From NCBI RefSeq assembly GCF_921293095.1, contig NC_060251.1:41645644-41709643 (forward strand): DNA of 64,000 nucleotides, written 5' to 3'. This stretch comes from Ischnura elegans. Taxonomy: Eukaryota; Arthropoda; Insecta; Odonata; Coenagrionidae. The translations under genes were made by a program, and so were the position numbers. Shown here one piece after another: positions 23,317 to 34,915 of the stretch. The notes under the pieces were generated by a model. The model searched no databases. It was not told where the DNA came from and worked only from the letters and a program-made list of their open reading frames with translations. Positions within the stretch are counted from its first letter, which is position 1. Every line of letters begins with the position of its first letter.

Positions 23317-23941
23317 GGATTTCGCGCGACGAAGGGCGAATAGGGATTTAAGAAGTTCCAAAGTTCCAATGGGAAGGGATAGGAAATAAAGATAAAATAA
23401 AAAAATATTTAAAAATGTGCTTTTCCGAGAACAGAGTAAAATGCACTAAAAAGAAAAAAAAGACTTTCACTCTCATGGTGGGTGCTGTTAATAGTGTTAA
23501 TCATTTATTTACTCGTACATTTTGTTTTTACATCTGAATACAAAAATAACAAAGGGAAGGAACTTTAGGTGGTCTCCAAGGTCATAGTACCAGAACTGAG
23601 CCACCATCAAATAACAAAATGTATTACAATAAAAAAATAATAAGGCAGTAAATAATACATGAATGTTTTAAGTAAATAACATCGAGTCGACCGCACGCTC
23701 GAAAAAACGATTTAAATTTCGGGGTTGCAAGTTGGTGCAAGGTTTTACTTTAGATTCACAATATAGAAGCTTCAAAAAACGACATCTTATAAGTTACTTA
23801 GCGAAATTCGATGATAATATCTACTTTTTCTCTACGTTTATGCAAAAAAAGGGCTGAAAACAGGCTCCGCCATTTTGTTATATATCTATGGTTATTGATA
23901 AAACAAAATATTTAAAAACCCTTCAAATGAAAGAAAAAGAA

Positions 23942-24005
23942 GTGTCGATTAAGATGGTATAACATGTGTCGATAAAGATGGTATAACAGTTGTGTCGATA
24001 AAACT
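23942..24005 (+). repeat. Short tandem repeat, about 25-bp unit, 2.5 copies
   Basis: GTGTCGATWAAGATGGTATAACA-type unit repeated twice plus a partial third. Confidence 0.7.
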
Positions 24006-24216
24006 ATTCATGAAACCACTGCACGAGGATAAATTCGGCAATTTTCAGAAAAAATCGAGAGTCGTCGTTTTTCGTTAAATTTGTTCAACTTTGACCTCAC
24101 ATATATTGTTAACGTAAAAACACAGGAAATAAATAATCTGGGAAGGTGTGCACAATTTATTTGAGAAAATGTGCGCGAAGTTTCAACTTCCTAGCTCAAA
24201 AAAATCGATTTTGAGG

Positions 24217-24251
24217 TTTTAGCCAGCTTTTTTCTATTCTAGCCCACTGTG
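24217..24251 (-). mobile_element. Solo end of the CACAGTGG-TIR transposon family
   Basis: Read inverted: CACAGTGGGCTAGAATAGAA then AAAGCTGGCTAAAA, matching the TIR of the 787-3851 element with a few changes. No partner end was found nearby. Confidence 0.6.
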
Positions 24252-24612
24252 CAGCGTGTGGCTAATTTTTACGGAGTAACGCAAAACGGACATAGTCGCA
24301 CACACAAACACACTTTGGTCGCTTTACACCTCTTTTGAGGGCGCCCCATACGGCAATAAGAGTTTAAATTTTAGTGTGTTAAAGATGGAAAAAAGTTAAA
24401 AAATAAAATAATGATAATCTTAGTTTTGAATTAACAAACCCATTTCCGTGGAGTAAGGCTATATAGGTTTATGGACTTCAATGGGCACCCATTCCCCCAA
24501 TGCTAAGATGCCGCGGTCGAGGCCAAAACAAACCCGAAGAGTAATAATGGCTATGTCGTAAGACTTTACCCTACAAACCATTTGAAGAGGGGTTCGGGAT
24601 AGTATGTAGATG

Positions 24613-24914
24613 CAGTGGCGCAGCGAGGGGGGTTGAAGGGCAAACCCTCTCCCCAACAGCTCAGAGGAAATTTTAAGTTTAATCCATTTTACTTCATTGT
24701 ATTAATATTACTTATAGAATAGTGTAAGGATTAATAAATTATCCCTTCGGAAAGTCGTAAAACTCACCATTTTGAAAAATTTATCTCAACTTTTTTCTGG
24801 GGGACGGCCCCCGCACCTCCTGCTTTCCCTGGCGGGTATTCTATACCCCCCTGTTCCCCAGTATTAGTTGCGCCTAAAACCCCCCCCTAGCGTTATTTCC
24901 TATCTGTGCCCCTG
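24613..24914. mobile_element. hAT MITE, CAGTGGCGCAGC family, copy 1 (older, interrupted duplication)
   Basis: Starts CAGTGGCGCAGCG, ends (inverted) CAGGGGCACAGATAGG. Left duplication TGTAGATG (24605-24612); the right one is split as TGT (24915-24917) and AGATG (25281-25285) by the next element. Family partner at 58384-58670 in opposite orientation. Confidence 0.88.
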
Positions 24915-24917
24915 TGT

Positions 24918-25272
24918 CAGTGGCGCCGACTCCATGGGGCCTAAGGGGGCCCGAGCCCCCTCAAAGATTCGTTTGGGGGGGCGGAGCCTCCTCAATAATT
25001 CAAGAAAATAATTAAGTTACATTATGCTTTGTGAAATCACAAAAACATATTGGTAATTTTTATTTCCCATGTTAGACGATAGTTCCCTTTTAAAATAAAT
25101 CCAACAATGTGTGTTGAAAAAAAATAATTATAAGGTTAAGCAGGTTAACTGAATCAAGTGGTGTGAATCATGGTAGTGTTTCGGTGCTGCGACACACTTT
25201 GAATTTAACCTCTTCCCGGGCAAGACCTCCGATATGGGCCCCCCCATTATTTTTTATAAGTCGGCGCCCCTG
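24918..25272. mobile_element. hAT MITE, CAGTGGCGCCGACT family, copy inserted at the end of another hAT
   Basis: Ends CAGTGGCGCCGACTCC and (inverted) CAGGGGCGCCGACTTA. Exact duplication CCCTGTGT at 24910-24917 and 25273-25280; five bases of it are the terminus of the older element. Confidence 0.93.
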
Positions 25273-25285
25273 CCCTGTGTAGATG

Positions 25286-26647
25286 TTTCCACGTGGTTTA
25301 TTTCAAATTTGTACTTCTCCATTGTTTCGATGCGATTGATCTTGGGGTAGTGGCGTTCGATGATAAATTATAGTTTTCCACTCTTTATTCGTTTCATTTT
25401 TCGGCTCAATTCTCAAAACAAGCCAGTTCAATCCGGGAAAGTCAGGAGATTTCTTATATCTACCGTTATTTTTCCCCATATCTTTGAATTGAGGTCACTT
25501 GAGATTTTTATCGATTAAATGGTGTGAGATAGGAAAACCATATTCCTTGAATGTTGTTTTCCTTGTTCGCCGATCGTAGCTGTCGCTTCAGTCTGCCATA
25601 ATTCAAGCAAATTACAATGTGCATGAAAAAAATACAAAATCAGGGAAGTGGATTGGGGAACAGAAAGGTTCAAAAATTGTTTATCCACGAGAGCGGTAGG
25701 AGACCTCAACCTCACTAATCGCGACGTAAAAAACGTCTTTCGTTAGACAGTGTAATTTCATAGTGAATTTTAAGCTTATGATTACCGAATAATATTCCCA
25801 ATTGTACTAAATGGTCGATATCGATGGCTAAGTTCTAACAACACGTCTCTCAAAGTCGGACGGTTTGAGACTGGTATCTTAAACAAAGTGCAATAAATTT
25901 TTAAAAAATAAAATACGAGAAAAAAAACAACTCTTTGTGTATAAATGAATGCTTCTTTTTCAGTTTCATGAATTTTTGGTTTTTAATTTCTGTGCACAAG
26001 TGAAAAAAATAATCGTTTTTTTTTTGCTCTCCTGAATAGTTGCAATATTTGAGATACGTGTTGGTAGAACTTGGCCATCGATATGTGTGCAGCGTGTTTT
26101 GCGTTCCTTCATTTTGTGATGCATCCTCACGTAGACCAAAGTATTGTCGTAGGTTACGGAATAAATGGTGCATGCATTGTAAGAGCTAAACCCTGCCACG
26201 AAATTTCACATGCAATTGGCACGTTGTCTAGTTTATTTTTTATTTTCGATTACGGTATAGTGTAAATACTATAAGAAAACGCATATTTTTTCATTTCTCG
26301 GTTATCGACTACTCAAAAGGCTATTTGAGATAGTAAATTTACGGCCTTGACTCTTTCGCTAAAAGTCGATGACGTCATGAGCTTACGCCCAGCGTGTCTG
26401 CTTTTCCCAGCCACTTCTCGGCCAAGCAAATGGACCTTCGTTGTTATTTACCCTGTTGTGAGCAATTCATTCCCTCAGTGAATGTTCTTCCTGATCGAGT
26501 TGATTAACTAAGTTCTACTGACGTCACCGACTCAGGAAGAGTGGGCGGTAACTTTCGCGTTTTATTATTTTAAACTTACAAGAGAATGGATGAATAGGAA
26601 AGAGCTAGTTTTTCCGTCGCAACACTCCTTTAACTATCATCTACGAA
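25286..26647. other. Unassigned AT-rich stretch
   Basis: No gene, repeat family or exon recognised. Confidence 0.4.
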
Positions 26648-27038
26648 CAAGGCCGTAGCTAGGGGGGGGATCAAGGGGAATCGATCCCTATTTCCACATG
26701 TACTCCTGAGAGGACTTCCTCTCCTCTAAAGTGCCTCTAAACTTATTTAAGAAACTCTACAGGCCAAGAAAGACTAAGCGGTTTGGCTTTGATGTCAATC
26801 CACCGCAGAATTGACATCGATACCGAGGAGTTAATTAATTTGTTCACTACAAAGAAAGCTAGAAGGCTAAAGTTAATTTTATAATAATATATTTGTATTT
26901 TCGCTTAAGGGTTTATAATAAATGTGTATATTTAACTGCATACGCTATTTTATTTATCTCGTGAAAATGATATTATGTTTGTCTACTATTCCATAAACCC
27001 CCCCCCCCCCCCGAAAATATTTTCTGGCTACGGCCTTG
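26648..27038. mobile_element. hAT-like MITE, CAAGGCCGTAGC ends
   Basis: Ends CAAGGCCGTAGCTAGGGGGG and (inverted) CAAGGCCGTAGCCAGAAAAT; flanks tctacgaa / tctacgta match 7 of 8. Homopolymer C run near the right end. Confidence 0.85.
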
Positions 27039-27420
27039 TCTACGTATTTCTTTAAATGAAATGCGGTTTTGAATGTAATGGAACGTCGTACTCAGTTTAT
27101 GGAAGCATCAACATGTTGCTGACAACGAGTACTTATTCGGGAGCAATAGTCACCCCTTGTACACACCCTTGAGTTGCCTCGCTGGGTATCGTATAGATGT
27201 AGGTGAATCCATACTTACGCGAACGTCAGGGCCGATAGGGGATTAGCTTTTGCCCGTGGGTGAGCATTGGTCCAAGTTCTTCCTTTGTCCATCACAAATG
27301 CCTTTAGGCAACCACTTTAATGTCAGAGTCCTGGTACTCAAACTTTTTACGTCACCGATTCATGTCCTTCCCACTCCAAGAACACCTGTGAAAGCATTTA
27401 CAAATTAAGTGCTATCCAAT

Positions 27421-27623
27421 CATTATGATTAAAAACTTTTGGGCTATGTAGCCGCGTCTATGCTTTGGGTGGCCCCAACGTTTCCCGACCGATGCTGGTC
27501 GCTTTTTCAAGGGATTAATAAAGGGATAATGCCTTCAAAAAGCGACCAGCATCGGTCGGGAAACGTTGGGGCCACCCAAAGCATTGACGCGGCGACATAG
27601 CCCAAAAGTTTTTAATCATAATG
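27421..27623. repeat. 203-bp fold-back palindrome (about 88-bp arms)
   Basis: CATTATGATTAAAAACTTTT at the left pairs with the right end; arms include GGTCGGGAAACGTTGGGGCC. Few mismatches. Likely a MITE-type fold-back. Confidence 0.85.
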
Positions 27624-28080
27624 ACGAGCACCCGCGAAAGTTTTAACGAAGAATTGATCTCCAATCGTTCTTTGTAATGGTTTTAAAATTGTTGTTAACC
27701 AACCATTCTCCGGAAGATGGACCTTACATCTAAAGATACTTTGATTTTGTTTTGTTGTTCCATTTATGGAAATTTCATGGGTTTCAACATCTTGTCGTAC
27801 CCAATGCATCTTCAAACACCGGATAACTGCTAAAATTCTAAAGCTTGCATTCACAGAAAACCAGTAAGTCCATTAATTATGTGAGGTGATTTTGGCGATT
27901 TGTGGACCCTCCTCCCTATCGTGAAATTTGGCTCAACCTTCTCTCTCCTCCCTCCAATCTCTTTCTAAACTTCCGTCAAAAGGCTGCCATCTTCAAAATA
28001 TGTGTTTAAAGAAATAAGGTTAAAATTATCAAAAAAATAAAGAACTCAACAAAGGGAGGTTTATGAGCATCAAGATATAT

Positions 28081-28606
28081 CCTCATCTAGCATACAGATA
28101 ATTATTAAGTGGAAACTCAGCTGTGATACCCTTTAAGATTCATTTAGCTTTGCTGATGCATGCATATAAAGTCTGTGCATCTATTTAAATGGGATAATAC
28201 GTAGGAAAAATAGAATATTTATGAAAAAATTGAGTTGCTGTGGTCCGTCAAAAGGCTGCCATCTTCAAAATATGTGTTGAGGAAATAAGGTTAAAATGGC
28301 AAAAATAATTGCAAACTTAGTCAAAGGTGGTTTATGAGTTTGTTTAGAAGAAGCAAAAACTAATACAGAAAATTTTAAAGCCAGTATTAATGGGTAGGAC
28401 ATCCAAAATAAGTAACTGCTAATATTATTCTGTTATCAGTTGATATCAGCCTGTTTGAAATCGGCCAGATAACGATGCAACTGATGATTAATTGTGAATT
28501 TGTATTATCTTTCACTCATAACTGGGCTATATCGAGCTGGAGAGGGGGTTTTGGGGTTCCAACTTCTTCCAGAAATATTGGGGATATATGATCTGAGAAT
28601 GACTTC
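28081..28606 (+). repeat. Direct repeat R1, left copy
   Basis: CCTCATCTAGCATACAGATA through GATATATGATCTGAGAATGA; matches 31221-31770 along its length with small indels. It contains TCCGTCAAAAGGCTGCCATC at about 28244, which also occurs at about 27976. Confidence 0.8.
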
Positions 28607-29963
28607 ACGTGAGATTGTTCAAAATGCGTATTTTCAAAGTAGATTCGTTAATCTATAATTCATTGCGTTGAATTTAAATAATTATTTTTATTTGATATTA
28701 TTTGAGACTAGTATTCAAGATAGCAATTTTACATGTTTCTTACGGAAAAAAATACGCGATGGTTGCTAGGATCGCCTCTTTCTCCAACGTGATATTGGGT
28801 GAGAATCGGCTTAACCGCCTTCCCCCTAAACGTCTTACGTAATTATTGTGTACCCCTCGATGCGTCTGCATAGAGATTTGGCTTGAAGATAGTGTCAATT
28901 ATCTTGAAAGATTATTCGCTGAGCTGATGAAATCAAAACTTGCATTTGAAGGCCACCTCAACGGCAGGCATCGCCGTATTTAATTTTTTTAACCACCCCT
29001 TAATCCATCTCCACCATAATCCTCCCCTGGCGAGCAACCTATATCTTTCATTCACAGCGGCAACGTAGTACTTTGGCGTTAATTAGTATTTAAGAAGGGC
29101 GTCTCATAGATCGCAACAGCTTATAGTGGCGTAACATGACTTTCAAGGAATCGACCTCTGTCTTTCAAGCTTCGAGGGCGTGGAACTTCCAGGGTTTTGG
29201 ATGGGGTCACAACCCCTCTTATTCCCCATAGTATCCACTACTTTCCTTTATTCGAAAGCCAAGAAAATGTAACTATCGCGACGTTAATAGTGACACTTGA
29301 GTAGCATTGGTTCACATACCGGCTTGTGTATTACTGTGAAACTATGTTGCTCCTCAGTAACATAAGCGAATGCATCACAAGAAATACCATCTCATCATCC
29401 ATCTCGCTCACTTGAAAACGTTGGAAACGGTGATCAATCATGATCTCCTATAGCCCATATTATTAATTGCGGCCATAAAATATTGGGTACATGATACTTG
29501 GATAAAAATTATTATTAGAATTTGGACTCGTGAGTCTGAAAGCAGTGAAAGTCACGGTAAATTCGATCACTTACCGTCGTACGGACGCTTCTTACGACGC
29601 GATACGTGGTGTCTGAACTAGGTAGCGGCCAAAGTCGTATATATATTGGCTGCTAATCCATCGGCGAAGAGTGACGAGTGATTTCGTTTCTTTTAATGTA
29701 CAAGCAGGTGATAATGGATGGGAGCAGATTTTTCCTGATAAGCAAACGGCGTTTAGTGACGCAACTTGTAATCGCGTGAGAGCGAGAGACATCCATGCAA
29801 TTTGCGGCGTCATTTTTTTTTCGGACATTCACGAAGTGGTCACGTGGGTCCAATACTAAGTATTGGATATGGATGATACCCGAATTACTTTTTTTATGAC
29901 AGTGTTTTCTTGAAACAGTAACTCAAACGTATCCAATTATATCTTTGCTCACAAATACGATTC
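28607..29963. other. Unassigned sequence between repeats
   Basis: No gene recognised; short open frames at 29592-29859 overlap on both strands without known motifs. Confidence 0.35.
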
Positions 29964-30214
29964 CAGTGGCGGATACATATGGGGGTGCGCGCCCCCCCTT
30001 GCAGGGCCGCCCGCATTGCCTAGCATTGCAGAACCACAACTGTTACCTTTTTATATCATAAGATTGCATTTTCTTGTACATGTGTATGATCAGTTCAAAT
30101 AAAACTCTCGTAAAATTTGCGTATGACTTATTTTTCATTGCGATGAAAGTAAGGTAGCTCAAGATATATTTTGCGCCCCCCCCCCCCCTTGAGTTAACTC
30201 TGCATCCGCTTCTG
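29964..30214. mobile_element. hAT MITE related to the autonomous element at 40463-43471
   Basis: Ends CAGTGGCGGATACATATG and (inverted) CAGAAGCGGATGCAGAG; flanks tacgattc / accgattc match 6 of 8. About 90 bases inside one end (ACTCAAGGGGGGGCGC-type, then ACTTTCAWCG-AATRAAAAAT) match the autonomous element. Confidence 0.8.
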
Positions 30215-30488
30215 ACCGATTCATAAGTGAAAACACGTGAATTGTTACATTACATGGCAGAATGAAATCTATTCTTCTACATGTAATATTCCGGGAAAAG
30301 ATCATCCTGGAGCATCAATGTTCCTTAAAATTGTGTAAAATACTCTTTTCTTGGGAAAGTTAAGGAGTTAATTTGGTAAAACCGTCGAAGTTCATAAATA
30401 ATACGAATTCTTTAGCATTCAAACTTACTATGCATGCAAGTCCTAAGCTAAATGAATTTTAGTGGGCATTACAACCAATTATTCCCAT

Positions 30489-31245
30489 GATAATTACCTA
30501 TCTGTATGCTACATGAGGAGTCGTGTGCATACTTGACCGTGTACAAGTCCTTGAAAAACAAACAAACAGGATTTTTGCGGATTGATGCCGTATCTATATT
30601 ATTATATTTGGGCTTACCTGACGGGGGACCCTGGCTTTAATCCTAAAGGCAGCAGTAAAAACTGTAGATGCATTGCGACCTTTACTTGTTTTTTTTAGGG
30701 AGCAGAAGGGGTAAAAATTGGTCATTGGAAGCCCAATATAATGACTTGCCCCGCGTTGAATTCGAGGAAAGATAATTATCAGTTGTGACCTATGGGGCTT
30801 ACTAACCTTGCTGCAGTGGAATCCGCAAGAAAATTGAATTTTGTCATTTTATCTTCGTTGAAACATGAATCGACTCCTTTCGGAGCATTGGTATCTGTAT
30901 CAATTATAACAACATGTTTTTTTGATTCTTGTAATCATTAAATTTCCTTGATTTTCCTTTGAAAATCTGATTTTATATTGAATCTTTATCGAAATTATTT
31001 ATGTTAATTATATCTTATTATCACGCATGTTATTTTATATTCGATTAATTTTGTTGTTTATACGGTTTTAATCGGATAACTCTATGAAACAATTAGATGC
31101 ATTGTAAGTTTTCTGTTTTCTTTGGATATCACAAAATGTAAAAAGAATTAGGAGGAATTTTCGTTCGAACCTCTTGCCGTCCTGCAAGTTTCTCTCCTCC
31201 GGATAATATTGCACACGACTCCTCATCTAGCATGCAGATAATTAT
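30489..31245. repeat. Inverted repeat pair about 37-41 bp, 0.76 kb apart
   Basis: GATAATTACCTATCTGTATG...GAGGAGTCGTGTGCA at 30489-30529 pairs with 31210-31245. The right arm overlaps the start of direct-repeat R1 right copy. Confidence 0.6.
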
Positions 31246-31770
31246 TAAGTGGAAAATCAGCTGTGATGCCCTCTACGATTCATTTAGCTTTGCTGATGCA
31301 TGCACATAAAGACTGTGCGTATACTTAAATGGGATAATACGTAGGAAAAATTGTATACTTTTATGAAAAAAAATCAAGAAATTTCCAGTGAGGATTGAGT
31401 TGTTGTGGTCCGTCAAAAGGCTGCCATCTTCAAAATATGTGTTGAGGAAATAAGGTTAAAATGATCAAAAACATTGCAAACTTAATCAAGAGTGGTTCAT
31501 GAGTTTGTTTAGAAGAAGCAAAAACTAATACAGAAAAATTTCAAGCCAGTATTAATGGGTAGGACATCCAAAATAAGTAACTGCTAATATTATTCTGTTA
31601 CCAGTTGATATCAGCCTGTTTGAAATCGGCCAGATAACGATTCAACTGATGAGTCTTTCTGAATTTGAATTATCTTTCTCTCATACCTGGGCTTTAGCGA
31701 CCTTGAGATGGGGTTTTGGGGTTCCAACTCTCCTAGAAATGTTGGGGATATATGATCTAAGAATGACTTC
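31221..31770 (+). repeat. Direct repeat R1, right copy
   Basis: Same order of blocks as 28081-28606 with an extra about 25 bp near 31370 and small indels. Family unknown. Confidence 0.8.
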
Positions 31771-32059
31771 CCTAAATGATCCCCCCGACAATTGTACCCT
31801 CTCCTTGAATGAACTTCCCCCTAAAATTTTGTATTTCCACAACCTTGTTTTAGGTTGAACACTCATTGATTGAACTCCCCCATAAGAATGTCGTTGTTAG
31901 AAGTCACTCGTTGTTAGGAGAATTTTGGAGAAACCATCTGCATGTCTACTCTTGAAGCAGCTGTGGAACTGAATAGCTTGAGATGGTAGCACTATGGTTT
32001 TCTAAAGTGGGGTAGCCAGGCATTTCGTTCGGGAGGGAGTATAAAACCAGGGGGGAAAT

Positions 32060-33960
32060 TTTATTTTTATTATCTGATCTACCGTAATATACGGGGGTTC
32101 GTAAGATATGGTTAACTTTGTCGGAAAATAAACTGCTCTTAAATTTGCATAATAGGTTTAGTTAAGTTTTCGGTATAGAATCTAACAGTGATTCCCATCC
32201 GAGTTGTTCTAAGAGGTCAGTAACACTAACAAGACTATCCTAACGACTCTTCACGTACCTTGCAGCCTATCTCTGTACGTTAACTCTATTCCTATTTCAT
32301 GAGGATCCCTAATACTGGTAGCGTATTCCAAATAGGCTCTAAAGAGGGAGAAGTAGCTAATACCTCTCACTTTGCCGTCGCACTTTCCTGGTATTCTTTT
32401 AACAGAACGCAATTTACGGTTAACTTGACCTGTTATTTTCCAAATGAATTCAATCCACGACAGATAATTATTGAGTCGAACTTCGAGATATTTTACGGAT
32501 TCTACAGTACCTCACTGAGCACCCTGAATGAAATAACTCTGTTGTGGGGTATTGTTTTTTTTTCCAAAAATTCACTGCTACGCATATTTTAAAATTTAAC
32601 TCTAGCTGCCAAGCATCGCACCATGCTCGGATTGCATTAAGGTCGTTCGTTAGTTCATCCCTATCTTTACTGCTACGGATTTCCCTGTGAACTACAGCGT
32701 CATTTGAAAATAATCGAAGGTTATTGCCTACTATTTCACCAATATCGTTGATATAGAGAAGGAAGAGGAGTGGGCCTATGGCACTACCCTGAGGGAAGCC
32801 AGAAGTGACGCTTACCTCGTTGGAGACTGCGTCGTCTAATACTACTCTTCGAACGCGATCGCTCAAAAGTTCTCTTATCCAGGAACTGACTTTATCATCT
32901 AGGGCGTAAAATTTCAGTGTTATAAATAACTTTCTGCGGGGCACTTTATCCAATACTTTTTTAAAATCAAGAAAAAATCGCGTCGACTGGAATGTTGTCC
33001 TCTTCGGAGACTAAAATATCGTGGGAGAAAAGCGGTAACTGGGTTGCGCCAGATCTACTTTTACTGAATCCGTATTGATTTCTAGTTAACAAGTTTTTCG
33101 TTTCAAGGTGTCCCATTACTGAGCTAACTACAATGTGTTAAAAATTTGCATGAGGTGGACGTTAAAGATATCGGTTCGTAATTAGATTGCTGTTCCTTAT
33201 GCCCACTTTTGAATATGGACGCTACATTGGCAATTCTCCAGTCATTAGTCTCTTGGTGTTCCTTGATTTTCTGCACATTATAGGGCAATTTCTGTGACCA
33301 GTTCTTTTTATACTCGGGAAGGGATTTTGTCTGGACCAGGTGACTTATTTGGACTGAGCAATTTCAATAAATTTTCAATTGTAAAGCACTTATGTCAAGA
33401 GGCGGCATCTTTCGTGTGCAGTGATTATTAACCGCTCCGGATGAGTTCTCAGAAGACTCGATTAACACGCTCTTTAAGTAGGAAGTTAATAAATTGGCTT
33501 TTTTCGGAACGGTTTGTTAACACCTCTCCATTATCGTTTCTTAGTGTACAAACCGTAGATCTTTTGCCTTGAACTTCCCGAACATAAGACCAAAATGATT
33601 TTGGGTCATCCCGTGACTGCCATACAAGTATATTCCTTTTAAAATTGGTGAATGCATTCCTGAACGCTGCTTTCCTCCTTTGTAACTGCTTTAGGCGAAG
33701 TATTTTTTTAAATTATCAACTCGCAATAAGTTGCGGAGAAATCAGTAAGTACTAACTTTTTTCATTTTAGCATGGCATCCTCTGTCTCCTCCATTATTTT
33801 CCCACTTTCGCGTCATGCCATCTCAGTTCGCTACCATCTTTTTCAATTTAATAGGGATAAAACTTTTGATTCCTTAAGTTGCTTGCGAAAGAAAAGCTGT
33901 CCTAGTACCATCTAACTTTAACTCTATTACCGATTCTTGAGACACGGGGAAAGCATTCGT
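32060..33960 (-). pseudogene. LINE remnant with reverse-transcriptase domain, broken
   Basis: Read on the minus strand across several frames: KRADFDGFQSHL (endonuclease-RT linker), RRKAAFRNAFTNFKRNILVW, DWRIANVASIFKSG, NQYGFSKSRS, FLDFKKVLDKVPRRKL, then an open segment 32953-32468 with GFPQGSAIGPLLFLLYINDI. The catalytic F/Y-A-D-D box is changed to FSNDA. C-terminal traces (LLEQLGWESLLDSIPKT, VYYGRSDNK) reach about 32060. Jockey/CR1-group type; stops and frameshifts throughout, so dead. Confidence 0.82.
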
Positions 33961-34024
33961 CAGATGACTCTGGAACCCATCAAAATCAGCTCTTTTAAAC
34001 ATGAAAACTTTCCATTCTCGTTAA

Positions 34025-34115
34025 GGCCTGGTTACACGGTACATGAGATTGTACAAGAAAATGTGAGAATGTCTGAATCTCAGAATGAACGCGAAAATGC
34101 ACCGTGTAACCACGC
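34025..34115. repeat. Subterminal mini inverted repeat in the TTAA element (mirrored at 37361-37451)
   Basis: GGTTACACGGT at 34030 is answered by ACCGTGTAACC about 75 bp inside, so each long TIR begins with its own roughly 90-bp hairpin-capable module. Confidence 0.6.
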
Positions 34116-34915
34116 AAAATGTAAGAATGTATGAATTTCTTAACGCCTGCTCTAATTTCGTTCAGACAATCATACAATTTGAACTCAGAGTCACCTGGTG
34201 GCAGACTACGAAAACGACACATTCATTTCATCTGGCTAATAGTAGGGCAGATCGGAAAAATCGATTTTTTTCAAATCCATTCGGCCCAGTGAAAAAAAGT
34301 TGTGGGAACGATCAAAAATAAGGCCTGAAAAATTTGAGACCTCTAGGTGAACCCCTGACCCTCGCTCAAATGCAATTTAGGGGGGGAAGGTCGAAATTAG
34401 AAAAATATAGTATTTTATGGTCATTTCCTATAGATTTTGCCGAGTTACTGCCCTTGAGAACAAAAATTTCATGCATTATTACGTATCTGCCACTATTTAG
34501 CCACAAAATGCCTAATTTGAGTCCGCGAAGAAAATATTCCAACGCCCACGCAGCGTCGCGGATACAAGAGCCGCAGGCCGATCCCCTCCCCTCCCCACTC
34601 GCTTCTACCCCTCCCACGCCTCCAATACAGCAAAATTCATTCCGCGTATGCTGCTAGGAGGTCGTTTATCTTTGATAATATAAATCGGAAGATGGTAGAA
34701 GGTAATAAAGGAAGCTTAGTGAGACGACTTGTCCCTTATTAGGCGCCTCGTCGGGGTTAAACAAATCGATGCTACCAACTTTGAGAGAAGTGATGAAATA
34801 GTTTTAGATCCGAGAACGCAGGAAAGGAGCCTACGGCCCATGAAAAGGCCTCTCGAGTGGCTACAAAGGTGTGCGAACTATGGTGACGCTTCCCTTCCAT
34901 TATGTGTGTGACTAA

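Noticed and set aside
32468..32953. Functional reverse transcriptase
   Set aside because: The catalytic F/YADD motif is altered to FSNDA and stops or frameshifts lie on both sides.
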